The notes under the pieces were generated by a model. That model was not told the origin of the DNA, ran no database searches, and was given only the letters and a program-made list of their open reading frames with translations. The translations under genes were made by a program, and so were the position numbers. A stretch of DNA of 64,000 nucleotides, taken from Nectonema munidae. Its lineage: Eukaryota; Nematomorpha; Nectonematoida; Nectonematidae. Shown here piece by piece: positions 48,779 through 64,000 of the stretch (position 1 is its first letter; every line of letters begins with the position of its first letter). The stretch is from the NCBI GenBank assembly GCA_030549495.1, contig JAUIRK010000938.1:460467-524466 (forward strand). Direction: 5' to 3'.

Positions 48779-50961
48779 CAGCTTCTAGGGATTTTTTAAA
48801 GACACTTTGAATCACTGAATTTTTTAGTTATACCCTAATATATGCATGTATAGTATGGCTGTTATTCCATGTAAATAGATAGTTATGGCTGATATTCCAT
48901 GTAAAAATGAAACCAATTTTTTTTTCACAAAAGTAACACAACATATGTTTATTTTAGTATTTTTACTCTCGTTAAACCGAACTTGATAATTCGTAGAAAG
49001 GAATTTATTTGTTAAACTTTTTCTTATCTTTGAATAAAGGAAAGATAAGACAAATTTAAGATTTTTTTAATAAAAATAATCGAGTATTTCACGTCTTTGC
49101 TAAAAAATACCATTTTTAATTTAAGTAAGGTCCTTTTGCAATTCCGTTACACCCTTTTGTAATTCTAAAAGGAATTTTAACGATTTTCTTGTACATTTTA
49201 TAATTTAAGCATTATTTTATTCATCAAAAAATTTCAATCGTTACAAAACAAATTATTTAAAAGAACAAAGTTAAAAAATATAATTTGGTATTTTCATTCC
49301 TGAGATTTTTTTTATTGATAGCTAAATCATTTTGAGATACGTGATTTTCTTTACATTCATTTAGCTTAAAAAGCTTTTGACAAAAGAGTATTCAATTTCA
49401 TTGAACACATGAGGATAAGGGGATAAATATGCCTCATTTTGAAAGTGTAAATCAAAATCTTACAAATAAGATTGTTGAAAGGCATTGAACAAAACAAATT
49501 TTTCGAAAAAATTTATACTGTTTCAGTTTTAAGTGTATTTTTTTAATTGTGAATTGTCTATTTTAAATTCTAATCGTATTTTTTGAATACTTGTTATCTA
49601 TTTAATCCAAACCCTTTTTTCTGATTAATTTTATCAGATTTATAATTAATTAATTAGTGACCAAAACAATTAGACAATATCTAACAAAATTTATACTGCA
49701 ACAAATTTGCCTCTAGTATTAGTGTGTGCTATATTTACATATTATATATAGTATTGTAGTCTTTAACTAACACACAATCTAAACTGTGAACGTTAAAATT
49801 CACTGAAAACAAGCGTCTCTTAGAAATAATTTCGTAAAAATAATGTGTCAATGATTGATTTGATTTGAAAATTTTGAAAGATATAAAAAAAATGTAACGA
49901 AATTGAAAAAAAATGGGATAGAACCGAAAATGGCTCATAATACTTAAGTCCGAGAAACATTGACAGCAAAATCATTGTTTTTCAACTGTTAATTTCATCA
50001 ATCGAAAAGTTTTTAATTGGCACAAAAATTTGTAATGATCATTTTTGAATCCGTTCTTAGATAAATAATAAAAAAAAAAGGATTTTCTTGTGTTTAGGCT
50101 TTTATTGCATGTAAAGGCAAAAAAATCAAAATATGATAGATTCATTTCCGTTAAGATTTACGATACTTAAAATGATCAAAAATATAAAATATCATATTTA
50201 AATGCATAAATACAAAAAGTATTTCAAGCTGCTACAAAGGAACCATCTGAAAATGTCAAATTTCAGCTATTGGTCAAAATTTAATGTATTTGGGGCCGAA
50301 TCCTCCATTCGGGTTTGCTAAATGGAGAGATGTTGATAAAAGTTTTTGTACCTGTTCAAAATGGAATCAATTTTTGAGAATAATTGTATTTAAATAGAGC
50401 GAATGGTATAGTATTGACAATTTTAATAATAAATGCTCGAGCAAATGAAGAATCATTGAATTATTTTATTTCAATACCTGAATTATTGATATCGACAAAA
50501 ATAGGATTTTCTTTTTTTCTAATATTTTATAAATTATGTATGCTGCCCTGTTCAATGCTTTTACGCCCTTTAGGGAAAGATAAATGAAAAGTAAAGAGCT
50601 TGGAATTGTTATTTGCGTTTATGCAATTATCTGTGATCGTTTGGGGTTCATTATAAAATTTAATTCAATACGTATTTAATATAATTTATTGATCTTTGAG
50701 AGTGTGTGTGCGTGTGTATCAGAGGTCTGGCAAGACCTCCGGGGAGACAACACGAAAAACTTGCAGGCCTTATTATATATTTAAATGTGTAAATCGTAAA
50801 ATGCTTAAAAAATATACTTAAAATAAAAATTTTCAAAAAATATTTTACATACATATTGAAAGCCACATTTCAAAAATTCTACCTAAAAGTTCAAAAAATT
50901 TAACTTTGAAATTGCAGTTTTATTTCATAAAAACTATATGATTGGTTGAAATGTTTATGTA

Positions 50962-51000
<39 letters not shown>

Positions 51001-51284
51001 ACTACCAATACTACTTTTTGGAAATTTTTACTTGTTTGATTTGAAGAAAGAATTCAACTGTTTTTCAATATTTCTTTTTCATGATATATATATCATTAGA
51101 AAGCTTATCGTTTGCTACATACTCTAGAATAATTTATTTTTGCAAAAGTTTTAACAAATTTTAATAAATGGACTTTACTTCAAAAAATTTTGTCTAAATT
51201 TTTGACAAAATTACGGACCACCTTTTTGTTTAAGCATAATGTGAAGATTTTAAAAAAAAATTGAATGAAAATGATATCATTGGA

Positions 51285-51976
51285 AAGGTATACTCTTTGT
51301 GGTTAACATAGGCTAGGTTATACAAATAAATATATTTTCATTTTTCCAAAATCTGCTTTTATGTGAGGTCAGTCAAGTTTTATCTAGTTTCAAAAAATAC
51401 CAATAATAATTAACGTTCTTAATTTATATAATATTTTTTCAATATTTTATATTCACAAAGGTAAAATATGATTTTTTACATTTTAAAATTTCATAGTTGA
51501 AGAAAACTGTCGAAAATTAATATATATTTTTTACTTTTTATGGGTCAGTAGTATAGGTCAGTATAATGTTCTTCTAATAAATTTTAAATTATTTTTGAAG
51601 TGAAAAATGTTGATCGAATGTAGATTTGAAGCTATACTCTTTGTGGGTAAAATAGGCTAGGTTTTACAAATAAATATATTTTTATTTTTCCAAAATCCGC
51701 TTTTATGTGAGGTCAGTCAACTTTTATCTAGTTTCAAAAAATACCAATAATTAACGTGATGAGTTTATATATTATTTCTTCAAAATTTTATATTCACAAA
51801 GGTAGAATATGGTTTTTAACATTTTAAAATGTCATAGTTAAATAAAACTGTCGAAAATTAATATATATTTTTTACTTTTTATGGGTCAGTAGTATAGGTT
51901 AGTATAATATTTTTCTAATAAATTTTAAATTTTTTTTCAAGTGAAAAATGTCGATTAAATGTAAGAGTTTTGTTTG
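51285..51976. repeat. 344-bp tandem duplication
   Basis: TATACTCTTTGTGG at 51289 recurs at 51633, and the whole following block recurs with it (GCTTTTATGTGAGGTCAGTC, then TTTTACTTTTTATGGGTCAG). A third partial copy of its end lies at about 52620-52720. No coding frame is present. Confidence 0.85.
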
Positions 51977-53082
51977 ATAATCGTAGTCTACTTTTATTTA
52001 GTTTAGATACACCTTTCTAATTTTTAACGAAGAGCATTCGTTATATTTATACCGACAGTGTGCGAATAATAAATCACATTATTGATTGATTTTAGAGCAT
52101 AACTATGCGAAGAAAGATGAACACATGTTGCATTACGCGTTTGTGAGCGCAGTGGATTCTTATCTCGCATACGCTTCACCACATCTTTAGCACGCGTGCG
52201 TGGTTTATTTTATCGGGCTAGTGTACGCTTAGTTTATTTGTAGTGTTCCTAGCTTAAATCTTAGTCAAATATTAAAACGCTTATAACTTTCACATTTCTC
52301 AACAAAATGCATCATGCGATATACCAAATTAAAGCATTTTTTATGGCCTTTCAGAATACATTACTTATATCATAAGTACTTAAGAAATGCCATTTTACTG
52401 TTTTTATTTTCCATGGGCTTCATACCATTAATTAGCAGATAAGGGATGCATTTTAAACTAAAGCTCCTTTTATTAGGACAAATTTTAAACCTATATTATG
52501 TGACAATTTCCAGTACAATTATAAAGCGACTCTACTCTCAGAATCTAAATTTATTTGTAGATTTTTATAAAATAGTATTAGTTTTTCCATTTTTTTTATA
52601 AATTAACCTTCGTTTTTTTTATTGGTCAGTATAATCTTTTTCTAATAAATTTAAAATTATTTTTGAAGTGAAAAATGTAGATCGAATGTACAAGTTTTGT
52701 TGGATAATCGTAGTCCACAATTTATTTTTAGATTTTTATAAAATCATTTTAGTTTTCGGTTTTTTATAAATTAACATTAGTTTTTACTTCTTTTGAATTA
52801 ATCATCCAAAATTTAAGTGCGGGTTTGATTTACACTTTGATTCGAAAAAAATATGTTTTGGATAAATATTATTTTTATTATTGTTTACTTCATATAAATT
52901 TCTAAAGAGAAGATAAATAGATCAAAATATGTGTTTTAATCAATTTTTCTCAAAAAGTATTGAAGCTATGAGGTAGCAAAATATGAACAGAAAGTTTGAT
53001 ATTTTTTGATTTTTTAAAGAATATTTTTCGATTCTTTGATTACAGAATTTTATTTTGATTATTTGATAAAATATATTATATA

Positions 53083-53440
53083 GGTTGGAGATGAATTATC
53101 GCGGTATACAGGTTGGAGATGAACCAACGTAGTATACAGGTATAATGTATATAGGTAATAACTTATGTAGCATCGTCTCCCCGAATGAGGTATATCAAAT
53201 CTTACATCTAGCAGAATGTGAACAGAAAGTTGGACATTGTCTCCCTAGTTATTTGTACATGGAATAGAAACCATCGTAGTATACAGGTTGAAGATGAATC
53301 ATCGTAGTATACAGGTTGGAGATGAATCATCGTAGTATACAGGTTGGAGATGAATCATCGTAGTATACAGGTTGGAGATGAATCATCGTAGTATACAGGT
53401 TGGAGATGAATCATCGTAATATACGGGTTGGAGATAACAC
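53083..53440. repeat. 28-bp minisatellite
   Basis: The unit AGTATACAGGTTGGAGATGA plus ATCATCGT is repeated in tandem about six times at 53275-53430. Diverged units lie at 53083-53140. An unrelated stretch of about 120 bases separates them. Confidence 0.85.
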
Positions 53441-53479
53441 GCAAGTTGTCTACCCGCGTTCAACCGTACAGGTTATGAG

Positions 53480-53932
<453 letters not shown>

Positions 53933-54419
53933 GCCTATGTGTGTCTCTGGTGGTGTGTGTGTGTGCTAGAATATATATGTGGGATTATTCCATTACCTGT
54001 GTAAGAAAAAGAGTATTTGAAAGAGCTTTCTTTTCATTGAGCAAAATTAATAATGATCTCAGAGCATGAAAGTCAAATGCGAGTGATAGCAGAATTTTCC
54101 ATTAAAAAGCTAATTAATCATTATATAAACTCATTTGACTTTGTTTACGATTAATCAAAGATGCTAATTTTTTTTGTTATGCTATGCCACCTTCGTTTAA
54201 TTACAACACAAATGTACATTATTTATGTATGGATCGGCAAATGTCAATCAACTTTACTTTACTGTCAATCAAAATAAAAAAACACAAAGCTATAATACAA
54301 TTTAGTATTTTAAATGGATGGGATGGTTCATCCTATCTTATTTCCGCTACTAATCCATATGTTAGTGCACCAAATTTGGGTAGTTTGTTTTACATACCTA
54401 CTTTAAATCACAGTGTTTG

Positions 54420-56540
54420 AGCAAAATTCACTTTTTTTTTATCATACATTTTTTTTCATAATTTTTAACTTATTTCTATCTCAGTCAAATTTAGAATTTT
54501 TCACAAAAAAAAAGCTTTTTACCGTAAGCTAATAATTATTTCAATATGGATTTTGGTAGTTTTTGGTGCTCTGTGTAAATTCATAACTTGTTTAAACTAA
54601 AAATGAAGATTTTACTTTTTTTAATGTATAATTTTGGGATTTCAGGTAGATTACATATAGGTATAATAAATAAAAATAAAAAAAAACTATTTTTAAAAAA
54701 AAAAGTAAAAATTCACTTACCTATCTGAATTTTGAAAAACTTAAAGTCTCTCATATTTTGAGTTTTCACAGTATATTTTAAATATAATTTAATTATAAAC
54801 TCAAAAATGTCACAAAAAAAAAAGAATGACTATATGATTTATTTACTATATAATTTTAATATCAAAAATTTGAAATTTATTTTCTTTCACTTGATCTTTT
54901 TTGTTATGCAATACTGTTGTTTTGAAATGGATTGTGTTCTATTTCAATAAAAAAATTCCTTTTCAAGCCTAATTTTTATTCAAAGAGCGATATTTTGTCC
55001 AAAATTTGTTTACTTATAATTCACTTTATTAATTTTTTTCAATAAAAAAATATTAAAAAAATTTTTTTTATTACTTTCTTTAAAACCGTTTTTTGAATGA
55101 AAAATAAATTTATAAAATCTTATTTTTTTAAGTGTAAATTTAAAATTAAAAAAATAAATATAATTTTAAACAATTTGTTAAAAAAAAAATTTTTTTAATA
55201 AAATTTTGCATAAAATTATTTTTTAAAAATAAATTAATAGTTTTTTTTTTAATTTTTTTATTTTTAGTATATTAAATAGTTTGTTATTTACTTTATTTAC
55301 AACTCGAAATTTCAAGTGTCACAAGAAAATTTCTAATATATATTCTGATTTGAAAGTTGCGTAGCGGTAGGCTTAGAACTCAATAAAATTTAGCTAGGTA
55401 TTTACAAAACTAAGTAATTTTAACAAATTGATTACAAGCTTCAATCGATCTTTGTAAAGTGTTTGTTTTTTGAAAAAGTTGCCGCTTACTTTATAACATA
55501 TTTTAAATTGATCGCCTTAAAATATTTGTTTTTAGATTTTCTCACAATTAACTTCTCCGTATCCAGGCCAAAGGAGTGATGGTAATGACAAATTTTAAAT
55601 ATTGATTTTTTACATGTTATCCATTACGTCAAATTTACTTGTCAAATTTGAAAGTGTTATTTAAGTCTAAATTAATTGTATTTTTTACTCTTTTGATAAT
55701 TCTTTTTTCAGAAGATCTGGTTAACATAAATTTTTTAGTTATATAAATCATTATTTGAAATTTATGATATACATCAACTTTCTTCAATTTAAATGATTTT
55801 TTTATTCTATCACATCTGATTGTCAAGTTACATACACTTTGTTAATTAATTATTTTTTTGCAAAATAATGGAGTATTATCATCCTAACAAATTTAATGTG
55901 AAACTTTTTTTAATATAAAATTTTTTTTAATTTTTATTTTTTATTTTTAAGTCTCTCTACTCATTTTATAAATAATATATATATATATTTTTTTTTATTT
56001 TATAAAAAAAAAAGAATAAGAATAATAACATACAGCATGGTGGATCAAACTAAATAGGTTATTGTCACACCTATAAAAAAAATAATAATAATAATAATAA
56101 GTATAGTTTTCATTGTAAAAAAAGATCAGCTTTTCTTCTTCTCACATCAAATGCTTTCTCCATCTTGTTCAAAGGTTAAAATATTTATTCATAAAATGCA
56201 TTATTTAAAAAAGTTTCATGTTTTCTCAATTTTGAAGAAACTAAGATAAAATTAATTAAATTTAAATTTTATAATTTATTCAAATATTCTTAATCACAAG
56301 AATTTAAAATATTTGCTGAACTTGTTAATCTAAATAGTTAAAATGTAATGGTGAGTTGAAGGAGTAAACTTGAGGAAAACACAACAACTCACTCACACCA
56401 GATAAAAAATGTTTATAGTCCTGTAATATTAGATTTGTTTATCGAGGATGATTAGCAAATGCTACAACCATATTTTGATATTGCATAACTTGAATTATGA
56501 AGTTTTGCGGAATGCATTGAATGTTAAAGTGATTCATTAT
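54420..56540. other. Extremely AT-rich DNA, no gene recognised
   Basis: Long A and T homopolymer runs and short (TA)n and (AAT)n tracts. Possible intron or upstream region of the Cys-rich gene. No exon signal was seen. Confidence 0.5.
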
Positions 56541-56557
56541 TATTGTTATTATTTTAG

Positions 56558-64000
<7,443 letters not shown>

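Overview
This window is AT-rich DNA from a multicellular animal, most likely an invertebrate. The evidence is short coding exons separated by long AT-rich GT-AG introns, rhodopsin-like 7TM receptor genes, tRNA-derived SINEs, and many hAT- and piggyBac-type DNA transposon remnants. Nothing in the sequence fixes the taxon, so I do not name one. Four gene models can be supported.

From 1 to about 22.6 kb there is one + strand gene, cut off by the left edge. Five exons encode a charged coiled-coil protein. A short linker exon follows, then a run of eight symmetric phase-2 exons. Seven of these are microexons of 54-72 bases, each encoding one copy of a short motif of the form (D/E)-x(n)-(F/Y)-Q-R-G-T-N-V-T-x-Y-x-x-N-(R/K). 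The eighth (159 bases) carries a diverged unit and a longer tail. A final exon ends in an acidic/basic tail, with AATAAA about 160 bases downstream. At least one more copy of the microexon survives as a decayed relic. Because every repeat exon is a multiple of three and phase-symmetric, any subset could be skipped without breaking the frame. This array is the most unusual structure in the window. Its introns hold tRNA-derived SINEs, two hAT elements, piggyBac-like MITE fragments, a decayed copy of an unclassified transposon-associated protein gene, and a GC-rich retroposed insertion inside that copy.

From 22.6 to 28.7 kb there is little beyond a SINE, one piggyBac-like MITE and low-complexity DNA. 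From 28.7 to 35.5 kb a three-exon + strand gene encodes a complete 338-residue 7TM receptor, with one intron splitting its QRY (DRY-equivalent) motif. Its 4.6 kb second intron holds a 2.9 kb element with perfect 8-bp target duplications, which itself contains two younger inserted elements and a SINE. From 40.2 to 41.2 kb a single-exon minus-strand gene encodes a second, very divergent 304-residue 7TM protein.

From 41.3 to 56.5 kb the sequence is mostly repeats: a degraded ZBED-like hAT copy, a pogo/Tigger-like MITE, a double piggyBac-like MITE, a 344-bp tandem duplication, and a 28-bp minisatellite next to a (TG)n tract of more than 400 bases. A possible two-exon small protein (43.5 and 46.7 kb) is speculative. 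From 56.5 kb to the right edge, three + strand exons each carry one copy of a six-cysteine module ending in CC. They probably belong to one secreted or cell-surface Cys-rich protein gene that continues past the window. A (TG)n tract and a long GAT-rich imperfect repeat lie in its introns.
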